NCBI GenBank assembly: GCA_900554615.1
Contig: USIB01000024.1
Location: 1-17,808 of the forward strand
Source: an uncultured Mycoplasmatota bacterium
GTDB taxonomy: Bacteria; Bacillota_I; Bacilli_A; RF39; UBA660
Direction of reading: 5' to 3'
DNA length: 17,808 nucleotides
Part shown: positions 1 through 6,999 of the stretch, piece after piece
Numbering within the stretch: position 1 is the first letter of the stretch
How the letters are laid out: each line of letters begins with the position of its first letter
Made by a program: the position numbers and the translations under genes
The notes under the pieces: generated by a model
Told to the model about the DNA's origin: nothing
Databases searched by the model: none
What the model saw: the letters and a program-made list of their open reading frames with translations, nothing else

Positions 1-650
1 ATAGAGAAGTAAATGGTATATGGAAATTACCAGATAATGCTAGAATAGTAGCAGCAGGTAATGATATGAAAGATAGTCTAGCAGCCAATCAACTAGCAGA
101 GCCTTTATTTAATAGATTTGCTCATGTATATATAAAAACGACGGCACAATCTTGGTTAAACTGGGCAAATAAAAATAATATTCATCCAGCAATATGTGCT
201 TATATTGCATTTAAAGGAGAAAAAGGCTTAAGAAGTGAATATAATGGGGAAAAACCTAATGCTGATCCAAGAAAATGGGAAATGGCTTCGAAAATGCTTT
301 ATGAAACAGGTAAACCAGAGATGATTAGGAGTCTAGTAGGAGAAGATATAACAAGAGAGTTTGTAGCATTTTGTAATCAAGAAGTAATTACACTCGAAGA
401 TGTTTTAAATGATAATTATACAAAATATGATATACTAGCATTAAATACAGCTGAAAAGTATGCAACAACTATAAGATTAACACAAGTAGACGAAGATAAT
501 TTAGTAAAGGTAAGAAGTTTTATTTTATTTGAACTAGGAGAAGAGTTTTGTTCTTTATTTGACTTGCAATGGTGTCATGGTGATGAGAGAAGACTTGAAT
601 TAATAGCTGAAGCAAAATTAACTAGGGGAAAGGTTAAGGTGAAAAAATGA
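1..650 (+). CDS. MoxR-like AAA+ ATPase, 3' end only (tandem paralogue 1)
   Basis: The gene runs in from outside the window. The reading frame is open from base 3, so the ATG at 66 is internal and the start is not visible. The visible part begins in the AAA+ core: R-E-V-N-G-I-W-K-L-P, then the sensor-1-like segment A-A-G-N-D, then the arginine-finger region P-L-F-N-R-F, followed by an alpha-helical lid. The whole visible part aligns with the C-terminal third of the next gene at roughly two residues in three, with a nearly identical stretch around the arginine finger. This is therefore a tandem duplicate. Its stop overlaps the next start (ATGA, 4 bases), which indicates translational coupling. 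As a MoxR-type ATPase it should hydrolyse ATP as a ring and act with the VWA protein downstream. The Walker motifs of this copy lie outside the window. Confidence 0.85.
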   Translation, partial: REVNGIWKLPDNARIVAAGNDMKDSLAANQLAEPLFNRFAHVYIKTTAQSWLNWANKNNIHPAICAYIAFKGEKGLRSEYNGEKPNADPRKWEMASKMLYETGKPEMIRSLVGEDITREFVAFCNQEVITLEDVLNDNYTKYDILALNTAEKYATTIRLTQVDEDNLVKVRSFILFELGEEFCSLFDLQWCHGDERRLELIAEAKLTRGKVKVKK

Positions 651-2554
651 ATAATGATGTAGAATTAACATTACTTTCTGAAAAAGATATTTGGGGTAGT
701 AAATCTTTGGAAGTATTAAAAAAATATGGAACAAAAGCTGCAATTACAGATTTATGTGTATTAACAGGTAGTTATTTATCCAAAGATACAGTTGATGAAG
801 ATAGTTCGTTAAAAGGAAGAATTAGTTGCTTTTGGACTAGATCTGATGATAACAATAATGATGTCCGCACGGTCATTGAGGATGGTCTTATGATCGGCTC
901 GTATAGGTATCATCGCGATGGTGCTGTTCGCCCAGCTTTGCAATCTTCTGTAATCTTTTCTCAAATCTCCACGAACAGAGTGAGGGGATACAATGGAACT
1001 GAAGAAGTAGAATATGGAGAATATCCACAATATGCTGCTGTTTCAAGAATGCAAAGTATATTAGAATCAGAATATAATAGAGGCATGAATAAAACAGGAA
1101 GAAGTTATACTTTTGATTCAGTAAAATACGATGATTATGATACTGGGTTTAAACCAGTAACTTATGAAGAATATGAATATCAAGGAAAGAAATATATTCG
1201 TATAAGAGCAAACTCTTGTTTTGATGGCAACAATTTCAAACTTTCAAATGGTGTTGAATATAGAAATGGTGATTATGTTTGGGTAGAAGTATCACCAGTA
1301 AAATGGTTAATTGATGATAGAACAAGAATATTAATTTCAAAAATGGGATTAGTTTCTGGAATAAGATTTCTTGATAAAGGAACTAATTATAAAGGTGATT
1401 TTAGTAGAACAGAAATGAAGGAATATCTTGATAGATATATGATATGTAATTTAACTCAAACTGTAACATTTACTCGTGTTCAAAATATGACACCAGAAGA
1501 AAAAGAAAGGTTTGAAGAAGAACAAAAACAAGCTGAAAGAAGAAGAAACCCTTATGGTTTAAAATTTGGACAAGTAAGTGAAGAAGAAATCATAAGAGGA
1601 GCAATAGAAAGTGGTGTAGCAGTATTCTTACATGGCCCTTCATCAGAGGGTAAATCTGCAAGAGTAAAACAAATAGATCCTACTTGCGAAATAATATATC
1701 TTCGTAATGCGACACCAGAAAGTTTAAATGGTAAAAGTGTATATAATGGATCAACAGGAGAAATGATGGATGTTCCACCAACATGGCTTAAGAAATTACA
1801 AGAAAAATGTGAAAAGGAACCAGATAGACTTCATGTAGTATTCTTTGATGAAATAACAAATGCTCTACCAAGTATTCAAGGTATAGCATTTAATATAGTA
1901 TTAGATAGAGAAGTAAATGGTATTTGGAAATTACCAGAAAATGCTAGAATTGTAGCAGCAGGAAATGATATGAAAGATTCATTAGCTGCAAATCAGTTAG
2001 CAGAACCATTATTCAATAGATTTGCTCATGTATATATTAAAACAACAACCGAAGGTTGGTTAAAGTGGGCAAGTGAAAATAATATACATCCAGCAATTTA
2101 TTCTTATATTGCTTATAAGAAAGGTGAAACACTCCGTAGTAAGTATGATGGTGAGAAACCTAATGCTGATCCTAGAAAGTGGGAAATGGCTTCTAAAATG
2201 CTATATGCAACAGGAAGTCCAGAAATGTTAAGAGCATTAGTAGGAGAAGATATAACAAGAGAATTTGTTGAGTTTTGTAATCAACAAGTTATAACATTAG
2301 ATGATGTAATAAATGGAAATTATACCGATAGAGATATACAGGCATTAAATACTGCTGAAAGATATGCAACAACTATGGGATTATCACAAGTAGATGACAC
2401 TAACCTAGAAAAAGTAAGAGGTTTTGTTGTAGGCTTAGGAGCAGAGTTTGGAGCAATTTTTGATGCTTTATGGACACATGGTGATGAAAGCAAATTGGAA
2501 AGACTTGCAGAAGCAAAGCTTGCTGAAATGTCAGAAGGAGGTATAAGAAGATAA
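647..2554 (+). CDS. MoxR-like AAA+ ATPase with DUF6273-like N-terminal region
   Basis: This 635-residue protein has two parts. Residues about 30-290 are not AAA+. They contain W-T-R-S near residue 64 and R-D-G-A-V-R-P-A-L near residue 90, the pattern seen in DUF6273-like domains, followed by a stretch with Y-R-N-G-D-Y-V-W-V-E-V-S-P-V-K-W. Residues about 305-620 are a MoxR/AAA_5-type ATPase: Walker A G330-P-S-S-E-G-K336-S337, Walker B V-V-F-F-D401-E402, sensor 1 N440-D441, and arginine finger R458 in L-F-N-R-F. All catalytic residues expected for ATP hydrolysis are present. The start is fixed by the ATGA overlap with the upstream paralogue, and the stop overlaps the next ATG by one base. The neighbouring HExxH/VWA gene is the usual kind of MoxR partner. 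The N-terminal region could be the target- or ligand-sensing part; that is inference. Codon use in its first third is abnormal (see 860-990). Confidence 0.85.
   Translation: MNNDVELTLLSEKDIWGSKSLEVLKKYGTKAAITDLCVLTGSYLSKDTVDEDSSLKGRISCFWTRSDDNNNDVRTVIEDGLMIGSYRYHRDGAVRPALQSSVIFSQISTNRVRGYNGTEEVEYGEYPQYAAVSRMQSILESEYNRGMNKTGRSYTFDSVKYDDYDTGFKPVTYEEYEYQGKKYIRIRANSCFDGNNFKLSNGVEYRNGDYVWVEVSPVKWLIDDRTRILISKMGLVSGIRFLDKGTNYKGDFSRTEMKEYLDRYMICNLTQTVTFTRVQNMTPEEKERFEEEQKQAERRRNPYGLKFGQVSEEEIIRGAIESGVAVFLHGPSSEGKSARVKQIDPTCEIIYLRNATPESLNGKSVYNGSTGEMMDVPPTWLKKLQEKCEKEPDRLHVVFFDEITNALPSIQGIAFNIVLDREVNGIWKLPENARIVAAGNDMKDSLAANQLAEPLFNRFAHVYIKTTTEGWLKWASENNIHPAIYSYIAYKKGETLRSKYDGEKPNADPRKWEMASKMLYATGSPEMLRALVGEDITREFVEFCNQQVITLDDVINGNYTDRDIQALNTAERYATTMGLSQVDDTNLEKVRGFVVGLGAEFGAIFDALWTHGDESKLERLAEAKLAEMSEGGIRR
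860..990 (+). other. GC-rich patch in the DUF6273-like coding region
   Basis: By direct count about 48% of bases 861-990 are G or C, against about 33% in the 60 bases before and 28% in 1021-1080. The reading frame is unbroken, but codon choice changes abruptly: CGC for Arg three times, ATC for Ile three times, GTC, ACG and TCG, whereas the neighbouring sequence uses AGA, ATA and GTA. The patch encodes the variable-looking run between W-T-R-S and V-R-P-A-L and continues about 20 codons past it. Import by recombination, gene conversion or templated diversification would all fit. Confidence 0.7.
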
Positions 2555-2946
2555 TGAAAAATAAGAAAGAAATGTTACTATCATATATAAGGGCAAATGT
2601 AGCACCAATATTAGTTGATTTTATATCTGATAAAGATATAAATGGTGCAGTTGTCTTACCTGCCAATGTTGATGTTAAAGAGTTAAATGGTCATTATGAT
2701 GGAGCAGATTTTATGCCACCAAAATGGCTTAATGAAATATTAAGTATAAATGCAAGTAAAATTTTAGTAATTGATAAAATTGATGCAATAACAAAAGAAG
2801 AACAATTAAAATTTTGTGAATTATTAGAACATAGAAAAATATCTACATTTGAATTACCAAAAAGTTGTGTGATAATTGTAACTGCGAACGAAATAAATAA
2901 AGATAAGATTAACGAAGAAATATTCTCATTAGTTGCACGAATTTAA
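2554..2946 (+). CDS. P-loop-less AAA-like companion protein
   Basis: This 130-residue protein looks like a cut-down copy of the AAA+ core next door. The segment E-L-N-G-H-Y-D-G-A-D-F-M-P-P-K-W-L matches the S-L-N-G...V-P-P-T-W-L region of the full ATPase. I-L-V-I-D-K-I-D stands at the Walker B position with D-K in place of D-E. V-I-I-V-T-A-N-E stands at the sensor 1 position, and the protein ends near the arginine-finger position (L-V-A-R-I). There is no GxxxxGK motif and no lid domain, and the catalytic Glu of Walker B is replaced. It is therefore unlikely to hydrolyse ATP and may be a structural ring subunit or regulator; a decayed third paralogue is the alternative. The frame is intact, a GGAGGT site lies 11 bases upstream, and the start overlaps the previous stop by one base (TAATG). 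These points favour a functional gene. Confidence 0.7.
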   Translation: MKNKKEMLLSYIRANVAPILVDFISDKDINGAVVLPANVDVKELNGHYDGADFMPPKWLNEILSINASKILVIDKIDAITKEEQLKFCELLEHRKISTFELPKSCVIIVTANEINKDKINEEIFSLVARI

Positions 2947-2956
2947 GGTATAAGCT

Positions 2957-4426
2957 ATGAAATATGATATTGCAGCATTAAAAACAAAAATGCTTGTAAA
3001 GTATCCTTTCTTTGGAAGCGTAGTTACCAATGTAGATTATAAAGAAAATAACAATATATCAACTGCTGGAACAGATGGAAAAACTATTTACTATAACAAA
3101 GAATTTTTATCAAAAATTAGTAATGAAGAACAAGTTTTTGTATTTGCTCATGAAGTATGTCATATTGCTTTTAATCATATTTTAAGGAGTGAAGGAAAAG
3201 ATTCAACTTTATGGAATATTGCTACTGATGGAGTTATTAATCAATTATTAAAACGTGATGGATTAAAACTAATTGATGGTGTAGTCGATATGGAAGAAGC
3301 AATAAACTATGATGCCGAGCAATTATATGAAAAATTACTACATGAAAAGAAGCAAAGCAAACAAGAAAATAAAGAACAAAATAATGAACAAGGTAACAAT
3401 GGTCAAAGTGATAAAAGTGAACAAACTGGTAATTCATCAAATAATGGACAAAATGAAGAAGATAAAGAGCAATCTTCTAGCGAAAATCAAAATATGAATG
3501 GTAAACCTCAGAATCAAGAACAAGGTGGCAATAAACAAGCTAGTAATTCTAGTGATTCTTCGCAAGAAAAAAATGAAAATAAAGATGTCGGACATGATAC
3601 TCATAGTATGTGGGAAGATGTAGTAAAAAAACATAAAGAGCAAAAAGAAAAGTCTGAAAAAAGTGAAGATTTAGGGGGAAATAATAAAAAAGAAAATGAT
3701 AAAGAATTAGAAAATAAGCAAAAGGAAACAGAAAAATTAGGAGAGAAGGAATCTTTTAATAAAAATAGGGAAGTAAAGAAAAAAGAATTAGAAGATTTAA
3801 AGGAATCATTGCTAAGCGGTGTAATGACCGCTGGAGACTCTGCAAATGGTGATGTAAGAAAAGTTGAAGATATTGGATATGCAAAACCAATAATTGATTG
3901 GAGATATGTTTTAAAGGAAGCAATTAAGTATGATGTTGATTGGTCATATAAAAATGCAACAATAGAAGATGGCGTAGTTAGTGCTAATTTAGAAGAACAA
4001 CCTATGCCAGAGACTGAAATTGTACTAGATACAAGTGGCTCAATAAGTGAACAACTACTTAAGGGTTTTTTAAGAGAATGTAAAAATATATTAAAACAAT
4101 CAAGAGTAAAAGTAGGCTGTTTTGATGATAAATTTTATGGCTTTCATGATATTAGAACTGAGAAAGATATAGAAGATATGAAGTTTGAAGGTTATGGAGG
4201 AACTAACTTTAATGCAGCAGTTAATGCTTTTACAAGGAGAGTAGAAAATAAAATAATATTTACTGATGGATATGCTCCAATGCCAAGTATGTCACTTGAC
4301 GCAATTTGGATAGTATTTGGAGGTAAAAGAATAAATCCAGATGGTGGAAAAGTAATTTATATAGATGATGATGAACTTGAAAGAATGTATAGTTATGAAG
4401 AAAAGGTTAGAAAAAGAACAAGATAA
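2957..4426 (+). CDS. VWA-like / HExxH metallopeptidase-like protein (DUF2201 family)
   Basis: The protein has 489 residues in three parts. Residues about 1-125 carry H65-E-V-C-H69 in a helix-like context, the DUF2201 N-terminal metallopeptidase-like domain. Residues about 128-280 are a low-complexity linker rich in Q, N, S, K, E and G. Residues about 350-480 are a VWA-like domain with a complete metal-dependent adhesion site: D358-T-S-G-S362, T416 in G-G-T-N-F, and D437 in F-T-D-G. DUF2201 proteins are commonly encoded beside MoxR-type ATPases, and the gene lies 10 bases after the AAA-like genes. The VWA domain probably binds the ATPase ring or its client. Whether the HExxH site is an active protease cannot be told from sequence. 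The Shine-Dalgarno (AAGG) is weak. A terminator overlaps the stop codon, so this is the last gene of the unit. Confidence 0.88.
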   Translation: MKYDIAALKTKMLVKYPFFGSVVTNVDYKENNNISTAGTDGKTIYYNKEFLSKISNEEQVFVFAHEVCHIAFNHILRSEGKDSTLWNIATDGVINQLLKRDGLKLIDGVVDMEEAINYDAEQLYEKLLHEKKQSKQENKEQNNEQGNNGQSDKSEQTGNSSNNGQNEEDKEQSSSENQNMNGKPQNQEQGGNKQASNSSDSSQEKNENKDVGHDTHSMWEDVVKKHKEQKEKSEKSEDLGGNNKKENDKELENKQKETEKLGEKESFNKNREVKKKELEDLKESLLSGVMTAGDSANGDVRKVEDIGYAKPIIDWRYVLKEAIKYDVDWSYKNATIEDGVVSANLEEQPMPETEIVLDTSGSISEQLLKGFLRECKNILKQSRVKVGCFDDKFYGFHDIRTEKDIEDMKFEGYGGTNFNAAVNAFTRRVENKIIFTDGYAPMPSMSLDAIWIVFGGKRINPDGGKVIYIDDDELERMYSYEEKVRKRTR

Positions 4427-4443
4427 AATTGTCTTGTTCTTTT
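4412..4443 (+). terminator. Intrinsic terminator of the MoxR-VWA unit
   Basis: A perfect 12-bp stem (4412-4423 with 4432-4443) encloses an 8-base loop that contains the stop codon. The last bases of the right arm form the short U-tract. The left arm is inside the coding sequence. Confidence 0.85.
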
Positions 4444-4458
4444 AAAATTGTTTTTCTT

Positions 4459-4508
4459 TCTTGACAACTACACTGAAATTACAACATTTTTCAGTTTGCT
4501 TGTCAAGA
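4459..4508. repeat. 50-bp nested inverted repeat
   Basis: The outer arms TCTTGACAA (4459-4467) and TTGTCAAGA (4500-4508) are perfect complements. The inner arms ACTGAAA (4472-4478) and TTTCAGT (4489-4495) are also perfect. They are separated by symmetric 4-base gaps and close on a 10-base loop. There is no following T-run, so it is not an obvious terminator. It may be a protein-binding operator, an RNA element, or one end of a lost mobile element. Confidence 0.7.
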
Positions 4509-4590
4509 GATTATATATATAATTTTTCTATTACATAGATACTAATATAATTAGATATAATTATCTATATACATATAATAATAATAATAT

Positions 4591-4650
4591 TCTCTTAAAG
4601 ACTATTTTATAGGCTTTAAGAGACTTCTTAAGACAAGAAGACTTAAGAAG
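4591..4650. repeat. Double hairpin element, copy A
   Basis: Hairpin 1 (4591-4623) has a 10-bp perfect stem, one A-G mismatch (4601/4613), a 4-bp inner stem CTAT/ATAG and a TTT triloop. Hairpin 2 (4624-4650) follows directly with a 9-bp perfect stem (CTTCTTAAG with CTTAAGAAG) and a 9-base apex. The same plan recurs at 15064-15126. No U-tract follows hairpin 2 (the next bases are A-rich), so neither hairpin is a typical plus-strand terminator. Confidence 0.6.
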
Positions 4651-4685
4651 AAATAAAAAAAATACTAGTAATATTTATTAAACTA

Positions 4686-4694
4686 TGCTATACT
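4686..4694 (+). promoter_or_regulatory. Extended -10 promoter for the CmpB-type gene
   Basis: TGC followed by TATACT (4689-4694) forms an extended -10 element 23 bases before the ATG. No good -35 is visible. The leader would be only about 17 bases. Confidence 0.5.
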
Positions 4695-4717
4695 AAAAAA
4701 GTAGGTAGGGTAGTAAG

Positions 4718-5242
4718 ATGAGTAAGAATAAAAAGAATATTATAGATAAAATATTATATAATTTTATAATATTTCTACTTGGTGCAGTAACAGGCTATAT
4801 ATATGAAGTAATATTTTATTATATAACACTTGGAATATTAAATAATTGGGGAGTATTATATGGACCATATCTTCCCATCTATGGAATAGGAGCAGTTCTT
4901 TTAAGTAAATTAAAATCATTAAAAAAGAAGCCCATATTACTATTTATATTAAGTATAATAGTAACAGGACTACTAGAATATATAATTGGATATATAAGTC
5001 TTAATATCTTTAATCAAAGACTATGGGACTATCGAGGACTATTTTTAAATATAGATGGTCTGGTATGTTTAAGAAGTGTTATAACTTTTGCTATAGGCTC
5101 ATTAATATTAAATTATCTTTTATTACCATTAATAGATAAATATTATAGTAAGAGGCTATATAAGTATACTTATGTAGTTATAATAATATTTATTATAGAT
5201 ATAATAATTAGTAATATATATCGTAATCCTTATACTTTTTAA
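4718..5242 (+). CDS. Putative ABC-transporter type IV (CmpB-type) membrane protein
   Basis: This is a 174-residue integral membrane protein with about five hydrophobic segments. It shows the pattern of the family called putative ABC-transporter type IV (ABC_trans_CmpB): an early G-x-x-x-E-V-I, then W-G-V-L-Y-G-P-Y-L-P-I-Y-G around residue 45, and later W-D-Y-R-G-L-F-L-N-I-D-G-L-V-C-L around residue 108. No ATPase partner is nearby, so a transport role is not supported by context, and the biochemical function of the family is not known to me. The gene stands alone between its own promoter and a terminator. The Shine-Dalgarno is weak (AGGTAGGG). Confidence 0.75.
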   Translation: MSKNKKNIIDKILYNFIIFLLGAVTGYIYEVIFYYITLGILNNWGVLYGPYLPIYGIGAVLLSKLKSLKKKPILLFILSIIVTGLLEYIIGYISLNIFNQRLWDYRGLFLNIDGLVCLRSVITFAIGSLILNYLLLPLIDKYYSKRLYKYTYVVIIIFIIDIIISNIYRNPYTF

Positions 5243-5255
5243 GGATTATTTTTTT
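5224..5255 (+). terminator. Intrinsic terminator
   Basis: A 9-bp stem (TAATCCTTA with TAAGGATTA, 5224-5232 and 5240-5248) is followed by seven T residues. It overlaps the stop of the plus-strand gene and the last codon of the converging reverse-strand gene. No T-run is present on the reverse strand, so it serves the plus strand. Confidence 0.85.
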
Positions 5256-5596
5256 CTATTTATACCAAGAATACTACCTAGTACAGAAATAAATAATAGA
5301 ATAACATAGTATATAACTGAAGTCCAATCTAAAGATTTACAAGTTATACTAACTATAAGAAATAAGATAACCCATATAATACCATATTTTATACCTTCAA
5401 AATATCCTTTTTCATTAGATAATTTTCCAAGTTTATAACCTCCTACTAGAATACTAATAATAGGTATAAGAAGAAAGATAATCTTAAGTGGAATACCACT
5501 TATAACATTAAAATAATTTAAAATTGTAATAATAATAGAACTTATTATAAGAATACTAATACTCCATAACGAACTTTTTAAATAATTCATCATCAT
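5246..5596 (-). CDS. TIGR04086-family (DUF3792) membrane protein
   Basis: This protein of about 116 residues has four hydrophobic segments with short loops. Between segments 2 and 3 is the family signature G-G-Y-K-L-G-K-L-S-N-E-K-G-Y-F-E-G-I-K-Y-G, and it ends in I-S-V-L-G-S-I-L-G-I-N-R-K-K, typical of TIGR04086/DUF3792 proteins. The function of the family is unknown. The frame could be extended upstream to a GTG at 5608, but that GTG is part of the GGTGAT ribosome binding site (5606-5601), which stands 4 bases before the ATG at 5596. Further ATGs at 5593 and 5590 are alternatives. The gene is transcribed divergently from the DUF421 gene across about 70 bases. Confidence 0.8.
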   Translation of the reverse strand: MMMNYLKSSLWSISILIISSIIITILNYFNVISGIPLKIIFLLIPIISILVGGYKLGKLSNEKGYFEGIKYGIIWVILFLIVSITCKSLDWTSVIYYVILLFISVLGSILGINRKK

Positions 5597-5669
5597 AAAT
5601 ATCACCACTAAATACTATGAAATTGTATAAAAAAATATACATTACCACATAATGATACTGGTGATAATT

Positions 5670-6308
5670 ATGAAAATAGTAGTATTAAGGACTGTATTCT
5701 TTTATTTATTTATTTTTGTTATATATAGAGTAATGGGAAAAAGAGAAGTAGGACAACTTAGTATAACTGATTTGATTGTATCTCTTTTAATAGCGGAATT
5801 AACTGTTATTAGTATTGAGAATTATAAGGAAAGTATTTTATATTCTTTGATACCTATTGTAATATTGGTATTAATGCAGTGTACACTTGCTTATATTAGT
5901 TTAAAGAAGCCAAAGTTTAGAATATTTCTCGATGGTAATCCTTCTTTGATAATTAAGAATGGTAAAATTAATTATAATGAGATGATAAAGCAAAGGTATA
6001 ACTTAGATGATTTATTGGTACAACTTAGGGATAAAGGCTATCGTAGTATTGAAGAGGTTGAGTATGCTGTATTAGAAAGCAGTGGTACTTTATCGGTATT
6101 TCCATATAAAAAGGATAGTTCTCCTCTTCCTCTTCCTATAATATTAGATGGTGATATTCAGGAAGATACTCTAAAACATATGAAGAAAGATAAGAAGTGG
6201 GTTTATAACTTTCTAGATAAAAAAGATATTAATATTGAAGATGTCTTCTTTGCCTTCTATAAGGATAAGAATATCTTTATAATTAGAAATGATGATTTAA
6301 TAAAATAA
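5670..6308 (+). CDS. DUF421 (YetF-type) membrane protein
   Basis: This 212-residue protein has three N-terminal membrane segments (about residues 4-20, 34-50 and 57-77) and a soluble C-terminal domain. The order R-x-M-G-K-R-E-V-G-Q-L-S-I-T-D-L-I-V-S-L-L-I in segments 1-2, then F-L-D-G-N-P-S-L-I-I-K-N-G-K and N-L-D-D-L-L-V-Q-L-R, identifies the DUF421 family. Relatives in spore formers include YetF and YdfS/YdfR-type proteins, some linked to sporulation or germination, which fits the adjacent cotE. I chose ATG 5670 because GGTGAT lies 4 bases upstream. The ATG at 5652 would place that site inside the gene. Confidence 0.85.
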   Translation: MKIVVLRTVFFYLFIFVIYRVMGKREVGQLSITDLIVSLLIAELTVISIENYKESILYSLIPIVILVLMQCTLAYISLKKPKFRIFLDGNPSLIIKNGKINYNEMIKQRYNLDDLLVQLRDKGYRSIEEVEYAVLESSGTLSVFPYKKDSSPLPLPIILDGDIQEDTLKHMKKDKKWVYNFLDKKDINIEDVFFAFYKDKNIFIIRNDDLIK

Positions 6309-6309
6309 C

Positions 6310-6336
6310 AAAGTATCAAAAAAATGGTACTTTTTT
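6310..6336 (+). terminator. Intrinsic terminator after the DUF421 gene
   Basis: An 8-bp stem with one G-T pair (AAAGTATC with GGTACTTT, 6310-6317 and 6326-6333) runs into a run of six T residues. Confidence 0.8.
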
Positions 6337-6347
6337 CTTATATACAA

Positions 6348-6356
6348 CATAAATTA
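6348..6356 (+). promoter_or_regulatory. Possible mother-cell sigma -10 (CATANNNTA)
   Basis: CATAAATTA matches the Bacillus sigma-K -10 pattern CATANNNTA and is one base from the sigma-E pattern. Bacillus cotE is transcribed by both factors. The -35 side overlaps the upstream terminator and is not convincing, and such AT-rich matches are common by chance. Confidence 0.25.
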
Positions 6357-6375
6357 TGGTGAGGGGTGATATCTT

Positions 6376-6915
6376 TTGTCAGCATATAAAGAGATAGTAA
6401 CAAAAGCAGTAGTAGGTAAGGGTAAAAAGTATTATAAAAACACTTATAAGGTAAATACCGATTCTACTGTAGACACAGTATTAGGTTGTTGGGTAATCAA
6501 TCACACATTTTCGGGAACTGAAGAAAATAATAGGATAGTTATTAATGGTTCTTTTGATGTAAATCTTTGGTATTCTTATGATAATAATACTAAAACATCA
6601 GTAATTACTAAAAATATTCCATATAAAGAAATGGTAACAGTCTCTCAAAAAGAAACTACTGATTCATCTAAAAAAGATATAATAGTAAGATGTCTAAAAG
6701 GACCAAGTTGTATATCTGCTAAAGAAGATGGAAATAGTATTAATATTGATATTGAGAAAGAATTAGGAATTGAGATAGTAGGAGATACTAAGGTAAAAAT
6801 TGCAATAGAAGAAACTGAAGAACCATGGGAAGATATACCAGAAGAAGTAACTGAAGAGACCGAAAAAGAAATAGAAGAAAATATTGATCCTAACTACATT
6901 AAAGAAGAAAATTAA
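6376..6915 (+). CDS. cotE: Outer spore coat morphogenetic protein CotE
   Basis: This 179-residue protein follows the Bacillus CotE pattern over its length: an opening of Y-K-E-I-V-T-K-A-V-V-G-K-G-K-K, then L-G-C-W-V-I-N-H-T-F near residue 36, then F-D-V-N-L-W-Y-S-Y-D-N-N-T-K-T near residue 60, C-L-K-G-P-S-C near residue 106, and I-V-G-D-T-K-V-K-I near residue 135. CotE organises the outer coat around the forespore in the mother cell. The C-terminal tail (about residues 145-179) is very acidic, as in other CotE proteins. The start is a TTG with GGGGTGAT 5 bases upstream; no in-frame ATG fits better. The gene is monocistronic between two terminators. This is the clearest sign that the organism is, or descends from, an endospore former. 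Confidence 0.88.
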   Translation: MSAYKEIVTKAVVGKGKKYYKNTYKVNTDSTVDTVLGCWVINHTFSGTEENNRIVINGSFDVNLWYSYDNNTKTSVITKNIPYKEMVTVSQKETTDSSKKDIIVRCLKGPSCISAKEDGNSINIDIEKELGIEIVGDTKVKIAIEETEEPWEDIPEEVTEETEKEIEENIDPNYIKEEN

Positions 6916-6928
6916 TCTTCTTTTTTTT
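6901..6928 (+). terminator. Intrinsic terminator of cotE
   Basis: An 8-bp stem AAAGAAGA/TCTTCTTT (6901-6908 and 6916-6923) spans the stop codon and is followed by a T-run to 6928. Confidence 0.85.
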
Positions 6929-6943
6929 ATAGATGATAAAAGG

Positions 6944-6972
6944 TTGACTAAATAGATAAATTATTATAAAAT
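6944..6972 (+). promoter_or_regulatory. Promoter of the cysS leader
   Basis: TTGACT (6944-6949) and TAAAAT (6967-6972) are separated by 17 bases. Transcription would start near 6979, giving a leader of about 185 bases before cysS. Confidence 0.65.
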
Positions 6973-6999
6973 AATATTGTAAGAAAGGAAAGAGATACT

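Larger units (their letters stand above)
4444..4717. other. Intergenic stretch dense in inverted repeats
   Basis: No coding frame with a ribosome binding site was found here. The stretch contains the nested palindrome at 4459-4508, a TAGATA-TAAT-TATCTA hairpin (4552-4567), two abutting hairpins (4591-4650), and a promoter for the next gene. A possible weak promoter is TTGCTT (4496) with TATAAT (4518), spacing 16; another TATAAT lies at 4574, 11 bases before the double hairpin. A short untranslated RNA is possible but not shown. Confidence 0.5.

Noticed and set aside
66..650. A separate 194-residue gene starting at ATG 66, or a pseudogene fragment.
   Set aside because: The frame is open from base 3 and continues the AAA+ homology upstream, so it is the end of a longer gene cut by the window edge.
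850..1000. A complete diversity-generating retroelement.
   Set aside because: No reverse transcriptase gene or template repeat is in the window. Only the possible variable region remains, kept as a hypothesis.
3237..3643. Reverse-strand and frame-shifted open frames within the VWA gene linker.
   Set aside because: They are shadows of the repetitive K/N/Q/E-rich linker and lack ribosome binding sites.
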